DNA from: a virus
Reading direction: 5' to 3' (one strand)
DNA: 29,821 nt
Virus record (IMG/VR): IMGVR_UViG_3300006752_000138
Location: 1-29,821 of that record
Each line of letters opens with the position of its first letter. Within the stretch, counting starts at the first letter, position 1. Position numbers and translations under genes: made by a program. Under the pieces are notes generated by a model. That model searched no databases and was not told the origin of the DNA. It worked only from the letters and a program-made list of their open reading frames with translations. This document shows, piece after piece, positions 18,715 to 26,873 of the stretch.

Positions 18715-19307
18715 TATGGCAAGCGCCTCCGGCAAAGGTTGGATCGCCTTATAGAGTTTACTTTGAAGCAAGCACAGGAAATATTATCAGTGTTACTAAT
18801 GATATTGAACAACGAGATGATTATCCATCTGTAGAAACAACTTTTGAAGATGTTGAAGATATTTTAACTGGTGAAGAATTTATTACTAGTGTAAAAGTTG
18901 TATACAATACACAAACAAAACTTTATGAACTTGATAGAAACACTTTAGATAACTATGTATATAATATTAATGATTGGTTGTATGAATGCAATGATGATAC
19001 AAATGCAGATATACAAATTATACAAGATTTAAAAAATACATGCTGGAAGTTTTATATAGGAGAAGAATTAAAGGCAAGACTAAATGAACAAAAAGTAACA
19101 TTAAATGTAGATTGTCATTTTCATGTAACTGAAAAAAATAATCCTAATGTGTTACACAAAACATTAAGTTTTCCTTTATCGCAACTACGCAGCGAATTTT
19201 ATATTGTACTTCCCTTTTTAGAACAATATGAGTTTGACGGTGTACCTGTAAGTGTATACACTATAAGAAAATTTGACACATATAGCTATGAGGTAACAAA
19301 TGACTAA
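18705..19307 (+). CDS. Unrecognised 200-residue protein within the glycosyltransferase run
   Basis: 200 residues, acidic (many Asp/Glu), with three cysteines and no catalytic motif I recognise. The N-terminal segment PPAKVGSPYRVYFEASTGNI followed by ISVTN resembles a small beta module, and the rest looks mixed alpha/beta. The first residues (SIIWQAPPAKVGSPYRVYF) are more like a virion or binding protein than an enzyme. A strong AGGAGG site (18695-18700) lies 4 bases before the ATG, inside the end of the previous gene, and its own stop overlaps the next start by 8 bases. It is therefore an integral member of the operon. It could be a carrier or acceptor protein for the neighbouring glycosyltransferases, which is speculation from position. 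Confidence 0.6.
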   Translation: MSIIWQAPPAKVGSPYRVYFEASTGNIISVTNDIEQRDDYPSVETTFEDVEDILTGEEFITSVKVVYNTQTKLYELDRNTLDNYVYNINDWLYECNDDTNADIQIIQDLKNTCWKFYIGEELKARLNEQKVTLNVDCHFHVTEKNNPNVLHKTLSFPLSQLRSEFYIVLPFLEQYEFDGVPVSVYTIRKFDTYSYEVTND

Positions 19308-20226
19308 AAAGTTTAGAGTTTTAGATTATGATATTATATATTTGTCATATGATGAACCGAATGCAGAAGAAAATTATGCAGATTTATGTAGTAAGATACC
19401 CTGGGCAAAACGTGTTCACGGAGTAGAGGGCAGTGATGCTGCACATAAAGCATGTGCTGAATTAAGTGAAACTGATAGATTTATTACAGTAGACGGTGAC
19501 AATAAAATTATACCTGAATTCCTATCACAAGAAATAGACTTTGGAGAACATGCCGACTTAGAACATAGTGTAATTAGCTGGTGCGGCAAGAATGTTATTA
19601 ACGGATTGTTATACGGCAATGGCGGACTTAAATGCTGGCCAAAAGAGTATGTGCTAAACATGCGTACACATGAAAACGCAGATCCAGACAATCCACATGC
19701 ACAAGTAGATTTTTGCTGGGACTTAAAATACATCCAGCAGAATAGTTGTTACAGTAATGTTTATAATAATGCAACTGCACAGCAGGCTTGGAGAGCAGGA
19801 TTCCGCGAAGGTGTAAAGATGGCACTAGACCAAGGAGTAAAACCTACACAAGAAGACTTTCTTAAAGGGCATTGGAAAAACTTGCATAGACTTTGGATAT
19901 GGCTAATGATCGGAGCTGACGTTGAAAACGGACGTTGGGCAATGTATGGAGCCAGAGAAGGCTTGTATAAAACAATGTGTACTGATTGGGACTATGTACA
20001 AGTACGTGACTTTGAATATTTAAATACTCTATGGAAAGAAAAAGGCGACATTGTAGAAGAAGACATTGTTTATTATACAGAAGAATTAGGAGAAAAATTA
20101 AAACAAGAATTAGATATACCTATAGCACTTGAACCTTTAGATGCTGAACAAAGTAAATTTTTTAAAACAGTATATCAAAATCCAAGTAGAAATCCTAACC
20201 AACAGTTTGTAATTGACCCAGAATGA
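19300..20226 (+). CDS. Putative glycosyltransferase, GT-A-like with DGD motif
   Basis: 308 residues. The N-terminus YDIIYLSYDEPNAEENYADL, then AKRVHGVEGSDAAHKACAEL and TDRFITVDGDNKI, follows the order expected of a GT-A enzyme: first strand, helix, then an acidic DGD motif (Asp65, Asp67) for metal and nucleotide sugar. The segment GNGGLKCWPKEYV could be part of the acceptor side. A long helical C-terminal half (WRAGFREGVKMALDQG; WAMYGAREGL) is unusual for small glycosyltransferases. I associate this family with marine T4-like phages. It is unrelated at sequence level to the two GT-A paralogues upstream. The ATG overlaps the previous stop, and the stop overlaps the radical SAM start by 4 bases (ATGA). 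Confidence 0.6.
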   Translation: MTKKFRVLDYDIIYLSYDEPNAEENYADLCSKIPWAKRVHGVEGSDAAHKACAELSETDRFITVDGDNKIIPEFLSQEIDFGEHADLEHSVISWCGKNVINGLLYGNGGLKCWPKEYVLNMRTHENADPDNPHAQVDFCWDLKYIQQNSCYSNVYNNATAQQAWRAGFREGVKMALDQGVKPTQEDFLKGHWKNLHRLWIWLMIGADVENGRWAMYGAREGLYKTMCTDWDYVQVRDFEYLNTLWKEKGDIVEEDIVYYTEELGEKLKQELDIPIALEPLDAEQSKFFKTVYQNPSRNPNQQFVIDPE

Positions 20227-21587
20227 AATCAGAAACCCAACTTATAAAAGAAAATATGGAATTGATGGACGACATAAGTCCAACATTTTGTTTAGCAAAA
20301 TGGCACCATACTACTATATATTTGCATACAGGTGATACACATAGTTGTTATCATCCATCTCCGCATCATATACCTATTGAAGAAATACGCAATAATCCAA
20401 GCGCATTGCACAATACATTAGAAAAGAAAAAAGAACGTGCTAAAATGTTAATAGGTGAGCGTTGTGTAGGTTGTCAATATTGCTGGAACGTTGAAGATAT
20501 GAAAGATGATCATATTAGTGACAGAATGATACGGAACCAGTCTATATATAAACCTGAGCGTGTAAAAGAGATATTAGATAATCCTTGGGACTTTAATGTT
20601 AATCCGGAATATGTAGAAGTTGCGTTTAGTAATGAATGTAATTTTAAATGCGGATACTGCCACCCTATGGCAAGTAGTTCATATCATGCTGAAATTAAGA
20701 AGTTTGGTAAAGTTGAAGGTGTAAACAATCATGCATTAGATATTGATTGGTTCAAGCCTATGGCAGAAGATGACAATCCTTATATCCAAGCATGGTGGGA
20801 ATGGTGGCCTGAACTTAGTAAAACACTAAACATATTACGTGTTACTGGCGGAGAACCATTGATGCATAAAAGCACTTGGCGTATATTTGATGAATTAAAA
20901 GCAAATCCACGCCCTCATATAGAACTTAATCTCAATAGTAACATGGGGCTTAGTCCTCGTATCATTAGTAAGTTTGCAGATAACGTTAATGAATTACTAG
21001 AAGGAAATAAGATTAAAAAGTTTAAAGTATATTCTAGTATGGATTCATTTGGTAAACGTGCAGAATATATGCGTACTGGATTAAGCACAGAACTATGGGA
21101 AAGTAATATGAAAAACTTTCTTAACAGCACAAAGTCAGACTTAACAGTGATGTGTACTTTTAACATTTTGAGTGTAACAAACTTTACATTATTTTTGCAA
21201 AAGGTATTAGACTGGCGTGAAGAGTTTTATGATGGCAAGCGTAGACGTATTAGGTTTGATACTCCTTACTTAAAAGAGCCTTTACAATACGATATGCACA
21301 TATTACCTAAAGAAGAATTTTTGCCTTATATGGATCAAATTTTAGATTTTATCAAAGCAAATCAAGACGATGATGATACAAAAAAATTTAGCGATTTAGA
21401 ATATGAACGTTTTCGTAGAGTACGGGATTACTTTGCAAAAACTAGTTATAGTGAAGAGCGCATTATAGAAGGACGTAAAGATTTTTATAATTGGTTTACT
21501 GAATATGATCGTAGACGCAATGTAAACTTTTTAGAGACATTTCCTGAAATGGAAAACTTTTTTAATTTGTGTAGAGATACTGTATGA
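20223..21587 (+). CDS. Radical SAM protein with N-terminal twitch-type domain, copy A
   Basis: 454 residues. CNFKCGYC supplies the radical SAM CxxxCxxC cluster (Cys139, Cys143, Cys146), and LRVTGGEPL is the SAM-binding GGE motif. Ahead of it lies a cysteine-rich N-terminal domain with Cys23, Cys42, Cys81, Cys84 and Cys87 (SCYHPSPHH; CVGCQYCW). This fits the N-terminal-twitch radical SAM family, where such cysteines hold an auxiliary iron-sulphur cluster. These enzymes make radical modifications to peptides or small molecules; the substrate is unknown. The order, with the extra cluster before the catalytic core, is opposite to SPASM proteins. It is paralogous to the gene at 27749. The ATG overlaps the glycosyltransferase stop, with no clear ribosome-binding site, suggesting translational coupling. 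Confidence 0.85.
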   Translation: MKSETQLIKENMELMDDISPTFCLAKWHHTTIYLHTGDTHSCYHPSPHHIPIEEIRNNPSALHNTLEKKKERAKMLIGERCVGCQYCWNVEDMKDDHISDRMIRNQSIYKPERVKEILDNPWDFNVNPEYVEVAFSNECNFKCGYCHPMASSSYHAEIKKFGKVEGVNNHALDIDWFKPMAEDDNPYIQAWWEWWPELSKTLNILRVTGGEPLMHKSTWRIFDELKANPRPHIELNLNSNMGLSPRIISKFADNVNELLEGNKIKKFKVYSSMDSFGKRAEYMRTGLSTELWESNMKNFLNSTKSDLTVMCTFNILSVTNFTLFLQKVLDWREEFYDGKRRRIRFDTPYLKEPLQYDMHILPKEEFLPYMDQILDFIKANQDDDDTKKFSDLEYERFRRVRDYFAKTSYSEERIIEGRKDFYNWFTEYDRRRNVNFLETFPEMENFFNLCRDTV

Positions 21588-21589
21588 TA

Positions 21590-21597
21590 GATAAATA
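21590..21597 (+). promoter_or_regulatory. T4-type late promoter box (GATAAATA)
   Basis: GATAAATA lies in the 44-base gap after radical SAM copy A and ends 34 bases before the ATG at 21632. It is identical to the box at 14149 and fits the NATAAATA consensus. This is the only break of note inside the modification cluster, so the oxygenase and following genes may also be expressed late. Confidence 0.6.
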
Positions 21598-21631
21598 TTA
21601 TTATATGCTACTATAACTGAAGGGATAAGAA

Positions 21632-22366
21632 ATGCAACAATTATCAGACATCTTTAATAAAGATATATTTGAGACAGGATCGGCGTTTTCACAAGGTGTT
21701 CCAATTCCAATGGGAGTAGTAGATGATTTCCTTCCGAAAGATGTTGCATTATCTATGTTTAAAGAAAGCCAAAGTATAGACAATCATAAATGGAAAACTT
21801 TTACAAGAAATGGAAGTCATATGATGGAATTAAATAAAATGGAACTAACACCTCTTGCATTTAACACTCTTGGATATTTGCACAGTTCTTATTTTTTAAA
21901 CTTGTTATCTAAATATACAGGAATAAATGGTCTAATTACAGACCCTCATTTAGTTGGTGCAGGCTATAGTAAAAGTTTTAATGGTGATATATTAAATGTG
22001 CATACTGACTTTAATTGGAATGAACAGTTACAGTTACATAGAGCGTTAACGCTCACTATATACTTAACTCCAGATTGGAATGAAGAGTGGAATGGAGCAT
22101 TAAATTTTTATGACGATAAAAAAGAAAAAATTGTAACTACAGTAGCCTCTTTGTTTAACCGTTGCCTTATTTGGAAATACAATAGATTTGGATATCATGG
22201 ATATGATAATCCTATAGAATGTCCTACAAATAAAAATAGAACAACATTTAGAGTATTTTATTATACTAGCAATAGTACACATCTAGCTGAAGATCCTCCC
22301 CATAGAAGTTTATACTGGGTAGATGAAAAAACAAAGATGCCTTATGATAAGAAAACTCAACAATGA
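21632..22366 (+). CDS. 2-oxoglutarate/Fe(II)-dependent oxygenase
   Basis: 244 residues. The double-stranded beta-helix iron site is visible: HTD (His124, Asp126) and a distal His189 in GYHGYDNP, followed by Arg203 in NRTTFRVFYY as the likely 2-oxoglutarate carboxylate anchor. LTIYLTPDWNEEWNGALNFY between them is the typical prolyl-hydroxylase-like core strand pair. Such enzymes hydroxylate proteins, sugars or small molecules using oxygen and 2-oxoglutarate. Similar genes are common in marine T4-like phages. GAAGGGA precedes the ATG, and a late-promoter-like box lies just upstream. The stop overlaps the next start by 4 bases. The target is unknown; the neighbours suggest a glycan or a virion protein. 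Confidence 0.85.
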   Translation: MQQLSDIFNKDIFETGSAFSQGVPIPMGVVDDFLPKDVALSMFKESQSIDNHKWKTFTRNGSHMMELNKMELTPLAFNTLGYLHSSYFLNLLSKYTGINGLITDPHLVGAGYSKSFNGDILNVHTDFNWNEQLQLHRALTLTIYLTPDWNEEWNGALNFYDDKKEKIVTTVASLFNRCLIWKYNRFGYHGYDNPIECPTNKNRTTFRVFYYTSNSTHLAEDPPHRSLYWVDEKTKMPYDKKTQQ

Positions 22367-23568
22367 AAATTTACACTAAAACCGGCAAAACAAATTTTTG
22401 GTTTGAAGAAGACAACTATAAAATTATTTCAGCAAACGAAAATTATGAAATAGGATCAGTTTTTTGGTATGATCAACACGATGCAATAATGCACAATGTA
22501 AAGTTTAATGATGGATTCCCAGACAGTGCATGGTCTCATTTGAAAAAAGATCCATCGTCTAAAATTTTGCTATTCTATGGTGACGAGTATTTTAATTTAT
22601 TTGAAGTAAAAATATATGCAGAAACTATTAAACAGCGAGAATTACCGCCCGAGCAAGTTTATATAGTGTGTCTAGACGATAATTGGGTACCTTGGACGTA
22701 TAAACAGTTTTCTAAATTTGGCGTCACTGGTATTAATATACAGTCATTAAATTTTTTAATGAAACGAGCAATTCCGCAAGATATAATTCCTACCACTAAA
22801 AAGTTTAGTATGTTTAGTAGAAATTATGTAGACTGGAGATTGCAGTTTTTTTGTGAATTAGTTAACAATAATCTATTAGATTATTTTGAATATACATTTA
22901 ACAATATTATGCCCTACGGAAAAATTGTTACATATACCCAGTCTCAAATAAAAGAACATGCTGAACAAATGGGATATACAATTAACAAAAAGTTAAAAAA
23001 TTGGATTGAAGGTATTCCGTATACATTAGAAAATAATAACGTTCTTGAAAAAATGTCTCAACAAGTTTATGATAAAATTTCTTCTTCAGATATTAATGTA
23101 GTAATTGAGTCGCATTTTGATCCATTGTGGAATGATAAACATAAACTCGGGTATAGCTGGAGAGAACTTAGTCCTGCATTTCCGACAGAAAAAACATATA
23201 AAGCTATTGGATGTAATAGGCCTTTCATAATAGTTTCAACACCTGAGTTTTTAAAAGAATTTAGACGATTAGGTTATAAAACATTTCATCCATATATAGA
23301 TGAAACTTACGATACTATTGAAGATCAAAATAAACGTATGAAAGCAATAATTAATGAAATAGACCGTATATCAAAATTGCCTACGGATGAGTATAGTACA
23401 CTAATTAGAGAATGTGAAAAGATTGCTCAATATAACATGCAAGTATTTAAACAAGCACACCGGAATTTTAAATTACAGCCTAATTTTATATGGATGGACA
23501 AAATTTTAAAAGACAACTGGAGAACTCCTAACATTGCAGAAATACGCCATACACTAGGACGTATATGA
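22363..23568 (+). CDS. GT-B/GT10-like glycosyltransferase-type protein, copy 1
   Basis: 401 residues. The C-terminal block near 272-338 reads FPTEKTYKAIGCNRPFIIVS, then FRRLGYKTFHPYIDETYD. It resembles the TEKxxxAxxxxxPI donor-binding motif of GT10 fucosyltransferases and other GT-B enzymes. Earlier, VYIVCLDDNW and KFSMFSRNYVDWRLQFF match equivalent places of the paralogue at 24566. Membership of a glycosyltransferase family is inferred from this distant motif, so the activity is less certain than the relationship between the two copies. No membrane segment is apparent. It overlaps its neighbours by 4 bases on each side (ATGA), sitting between the oxygenase and the sugar epimerase. Confidence 0.55.
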   Translation: MKIYTKTGKTNFWFEEDNYKIISANENYEIGSVFWYDQHDAIMHNVKFNDGFPDSAWSHLKKDPSSKILLFYGDEYFNLFEVKIYAETIKQRELPPEQVYIVCLDDNWVPWTYKQFSKFGVTGINIQSLNFLMKRAIPQDIIPTTKKFSMFSRNYVDWRLQFFCELVNNNLLDYFEYTFNNIMPYGKIVTYTQSQIKEHAEQMGYTINKKLKNWIEGIPYTLENNNVLEKMSQQVYDKISSSDINVVIESHFDPLWNDKHKLGYSWRELSPAFPTEKTYKAIGCNRPFIIVSTPEFLKEFRRLGYKTFHPYIDETYDTIEDQNKRMKAIINEIDRISKLPTDEYSTLIRECEKIAQYNMQVFKQAHRNFKLQPNFIWMDKILKDNWRTPNIAEIRHTLGRI

Positions 23569-24566
23569 AAATATTTATAACAGGGATAGCTGGATTTTTA
23601 GGAAGCCACTTAGCAGATCGCATGATTGAACTAGGTCACAAAGTTTCTGGCAACGATACTCTTATAGGTGGTTATGAAGATAATGTACATGAGAAGGCTG
23701 ACCTATATAAAGTAGATTGTTGTGATAGATCACGCATGACAGAAATAATGAAAGATGTAGATATAGTAATTCATACTGCTGCTACTGCACATGAAGGACT
23801 AAGTGTTGTAAGCCCTGATTTTATAACAAAAAATATATTTCAAGCAAGTGTTAGTGTCATAAGTGCAGCATTAGCAAATAATGTAAAGCGGTTTGTATAC
23901 TGTACATCTATGGCACGGTATGGTGATCAGCAAGCACCCTTTACAGAAGATATGCAACCTAAGCCAGTTGATCCGTACGGTATTGCAAAAGTTGCAGGAG
24001 AAGACGTTTTAAAAGCTCTTAGCGAAACACATGGCATGGAGTGGAATATAGCAGTACCGCACAACATTGTAGGTCCACGGCAGCGTTATGATGATCCATT
24101 TAGAAATGTAATGAGTATTATGATAAACAGAAATTTACAAGGTAAGCCTGCTATTATATATGGCGACGGAATGCAAACACGTTGTTTTTCTTACATAGCA
24201 GATTGTGTAGACTGTTTAGAAAGAATGAGTTTAGATTCTGCAATAGTAAATGAAATTATTAACATTGGACCAGATGAAGGAACAATTACAATTAAAGAAT
24301 TAGCAAGTTTAGTTGCAAACGAAACTGGCATAAACACTGCGCCTATTCACATGGATGATAGACCTAGAGAAGTAAAACATGCAATGTGCAGTGCTGATAA
24401 AGCAAGACAGCTTTTAGACTACGAAACTACTACTGATATTAAAACAGCAGTAATACGTACAACTGAATACATAAGACGCAGGGGCGTAAAGCCCTTTGAT
24501 TATACATATCCGCTAGAGATTGTAAATGACAAAACCCCTAAAACTTGGAAGGATAAGTTAATTTAA
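23565..24566 (+). CDS. NAD-dependent sugar epimerase/dehydratase (extended SDR)
   Basis: 333 residues, full length for the family. ITGIAGFLGSH (Gly7, Gly10, Gly13) is the NAD(P)-binding glycine motif. YCTSMARYG (Ser115) and YGIAK (Tyr138, Lys142) form the catalytic triad, and HNIVGPRQRYDDPF is the substrate-side loop typical of UDP-glucose 4-epimerase-like enzymes. It probably converts a nucleotide sugar for the neighbouring glycosyltransferases. GalE, dehydratase or related specificity cannot be separated here. DCCDRSRM after VDCC is the usual second strand position where NAD's ribose is bound. The ATG overlaps the previous stop; its TAA shares a base with the next ATG (TAATG). Confidence 0.9.
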   Translation: MKIFITGIAGFLGSHLADRMIELGHKVSGNDTLIGGYEDNVHEKADLYKVDCCDRSRMTEIMKDVDIVIHTAATAHEGLSVVSPDFITKNIFQASVSVISAALANNVKRFVYCTSMARYGDQQAPFTEDMQPKPVDPYGIAKVAGEDVLKALSETHGMEWNIAVPHNIVGPRQRYDDPFRNVMSIMINRNLQGKPAIIYGDGMQTRCFSYIADCVDCLERMSLDSAIVNEIINIGPDEGTITIKELASLVANETGINTAPIHMDDRPREVKHAMCSADKARQLLDYETTTDIKTAVIRTTEYIRRRGVKPFDYTYPLEIVNDKTPKTWKDKLI

Positions 24567-25855
24567 TGCATTTTACTTTTGAGCAAATAGTAGACGAAAA
24601 TGAATTTAATAATCTTACAAGTTGCACAGATATAAATCCGTCCGGTATTAAAAGATTTACTCCTAGTCCTTTAGTAACTGTACTATACAAATATATTAGG
24701 CGCCATCATAATTTAAAAATTACATTTGGAACTACACCTCTTGTCAGTGACGAGCCGTATATTATAGCCTCTGGAGTTGCACATAGTCCTGATGGTTGGG
24801 CAGAAGCACCTAACGGGAGCAAGACAACACCATTTGATCACTTAACTAAACAACAGCGTTATGATTTAAAATGGGGCAAGGCATACTTACTATTAGATCA
24901 ATCGCACGAAGGTTATCATGAACATTGGTTATGGGGATGGTTTCATGATAAGTGTAACAAATATGATATTCCTATACAACGTATAATATATGTAACTGGT
25001 AATATGAATGGTGCAGATCAATATAATGAATGGGCAACTAACCACGGATTACTTAAAGAAGTCAGGATGTATGTTTTTCCTTATAGTCATTTTGAAATAG
25101 CAATGGCTAGTATGATACCAGAAAGTAATTTACCTACAGCAAAACAACAATTCAAATACAAAAGAAAAAATGCAGCATCTATAAAATTATACGATTGCCT
25201 ACAAAAAAGAGCTCGAAACCATCGTGCCTGGCTGTTTACAAAATTACATAAAGAACAGTTGCTAGATAAAGGTGTTAATTCTATGAATGAATTTACCTTG
25301 CAACGTGCATTTATGGAAGGACAACATTTACCTGAAGAAGATTATAATTCAATCAAAGGTATGTTGCCTATGTATCCGCCTAATGAAAATGACGCTCATA
25401 CATACGAGTCGCAAGATTGTGGTCAATTTTTAATTAAGTATAATGACGATATTATGTTACAGACATGGTTATCTATTGTAAGTGAAGCGCACTACAGTGA
25501 TGTTGATACTAATCATACTGTTTTCTTAAGTGAAAAAACATTTAAGCCTATTGCATGTTCGCAACCGTTTATACTGTATAGTAATAAAGGATCTCTACGT
25601 AGACTTCGGGAATTAGGCTACATGACGTTTCATCCTTTTATAGATGAAACTTATGATGATTTAGAAACATTTGACAGGTTAGACGCAATAGTAAAAGAGC
25701 TTAAACGTATTGATAATTTTACTACAGCAGAAAAACTTGATTGGCTTAAAAGTATGGTTTATATATTACGATACAATCGAAATCACTTAGAAAAATTAGC
25801 AACAACACCTTCTATAAATATGCTAACACAGTTCAGGAAAATATTTTATGTTTAG
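24566..25855 (+). CDS. GT-B/GT10-like glycosyltransferase-type protein, copy 2
   Basis: 429 residues. The block near 319-385 (FLSEKTFKPIACSQPFILYS, then LRELGYMTFHPFIDETYDD) closely parallels the protein at 22363, as do IIYVTGNMN and RARNHRAWLF earlier. The two are diverged paralogues separated only by the epimerase gene. The EKTFKPIA motif resembles the donor-binding part of GT10/GT-B enzymes, so sugar transfer is a reasonable but unproven call. The N-terminal 90 residues are unlike copy 1. The gene starts at the TAATG overlap and its last 8 bases overlap the first SGNH-like gene. Confidence 0.55.
   Translation: MHFTFEQIVDENEFNNLTSCTDINPSGIKRFTPSPLVTVLYKYIRRHHNLKITFGTTPLVSDEPYIIASGVAHSPDGWAEAPNGSKTTPFDHLTKQQRYDLKWGKAYLLLDQSHEGYHEHWLWGWFHDKCNKYDIPIQRIIYVTGNMNGADQYNEWATNHGLLKEVRMYVFPYSHFEIAMASMIPESNLPTAKQQFKYKRKNAASIKLYDCLQKRARNHRAWLFTKLHKEQLLDKGVNSMNEFTLQRAFMEGQHLPEEDYNSIKGMLPMYPPNENDAHTYESQDCGQFLIKYNDDIMLQTWLSIVSEAHYSDVDTNHTVFLSEKTFKPIACSQPFILYSNKGSLRRLRELGYMTFHPFIDETYDDLETFDRLDAIVKELKRIDNFTTAEKLDWLKSMVYILRYNRNHLEKLATTPSINMLTQFRKIFYV
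25813..25820 (+). promoter_or_regulatory. Possible internal late promoter box (TATAAATA)
   Basis: An exact T4 late consensus TATAAATA, 27 bases before the ATG at 25848, at the same spacing as the intergenic boxes. It lies within coding sequence (Ser-Ile-Asn codons), and at least one other ATAAATA occurs by chance in the middle of a gene (18042), so this may be coincidence. Confidence 0.35.
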
Positions 25856-26873
25856 TAGTCAAGTAAAACAAATTAATAAAGATTTGGCAAAAAAGGGAAG
25901 AGCAATCGTCTCTATAGGCTGTTCTTTTGTACAGGGCCAAGGAGCAATTAACGATGAGATTTTTGATAATTATAACTTCAAAGCTAGTGATTTGGGCGAA
26001 GTCCTAAAAATACAGGCAAACAATGAAACACGTGAACAATTACTTTCTCAATATTCGTCACTATACACAGGACCAAACGGTGTGATAGATTTTACTATGA
26101 TGGAATATGAAAATTCTTTTGTGTATCAGTTAGCTAATCATCTTTATAAAGGGAAATATGTCCCAATTAACTTTGGTCAAAGAGGCTGTGGTAATAGAGC
26201 AAGTATAAAAGAACTATATTTCAATAATATTAAATGGAATTTTTGTAAAGAAATTATTGTAATATATTGTCCTAGTGGAATAGAACGATTTGATTTTGCC
26301 CAAGATCAAAGTGGTGAACATTTTAGATGGGTATGCATGTGGCCACATGAGCTTCCAGAATCAAATGGTCCAAGAAAAAAACTTTGGGACGGATACAGAG
26401 AGGCAGTGTATTCTGATAAACATGCTATTATAGAACAAATTGGTCATGTTCAAGAATTACTTACATGGTGCAAGGCACACAATGCAAAATTAATTATAAC
26501 TTCTGCATTTGATAGACGCTACGATAAAGAGTATTTTCAAAATGAACTTGCAAAACATGCTGAAAGGGCAGACAATGAATTAAAAGAGTATAGACCTAAA
26601 AAAATGTTTGAACGAAAAAATTTGTTTGTAGATTATTACTTAGAAATGTGGCCCTGGGATAAGATGTTTCATCCTTTTGGGTTTGAAACGTTTGCTGATC
26701 TAGCAATTAATCAAGAACCTGATGTAGAAAATAAAAAAGACCCTTATTGGCAATTTCAAGGAAATAGATCACCATTAGGATATATTACAGCTTGTTCGCA
26801 CCCTGGACAAAAAGCACATGCATTATTTGCATCAGCACTTGCCAAGCATATAAAAGAAATTAAAAATGCATAA
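25848..26873 (+). CDS. SGNH-hydrolase-like protein, copy A, altered catalytic end
   Basis: 341 residues. IVSIGCSFVQGQG (Ser26) resembles block I with the nucleophilic serine, GQRGCGNRASI (Gly113, Asn116) resembles the oxyanion-hole blocks, and ACSHPGQKAHALFA (His318) resembles block V. The usual Asp three residues before the catalytic His is Ala315, so the triad looks incomplete. It may use another acid, be weakly active, or act as a binder. The family includes esterases and acetyl-modifying enzymes of polysaccharides. Between blocks it carries a long insertion rich in charged residues (about 210-300). Its neighbour is a second SGNH-like protein, with 8 bases of overlap. Confidence 0.65.
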   Translation: MFSSQVKQINKDLAKKGRAIVSIGCSFVQGQGAINDEIFDNYNFKASDLGEVLKIQANNETREQLLSQYSSLYTGPNGVIDFTMMEYENSFVYQLANHLYKGKYVPINFGQRGCGNRASIKELYFNNIKWNFCKEIIVIYCPSGIERFDFAQDQSGEHFRWVCMWPHELPESNGPRKKLWDGYREAVYSDKHAIIEQIGHVQELLTWCKAHNAKLIITSAFDRRYDKEYFQNELAKHAERADNELKEYRPKKMFERKNLFVDYYLEMWPWDKMFHPFGFETFADLAINQEPDVENKKDPYWQFQGNRSPLGYITACSHPGQKAHALFASALAKHIKEIKNA

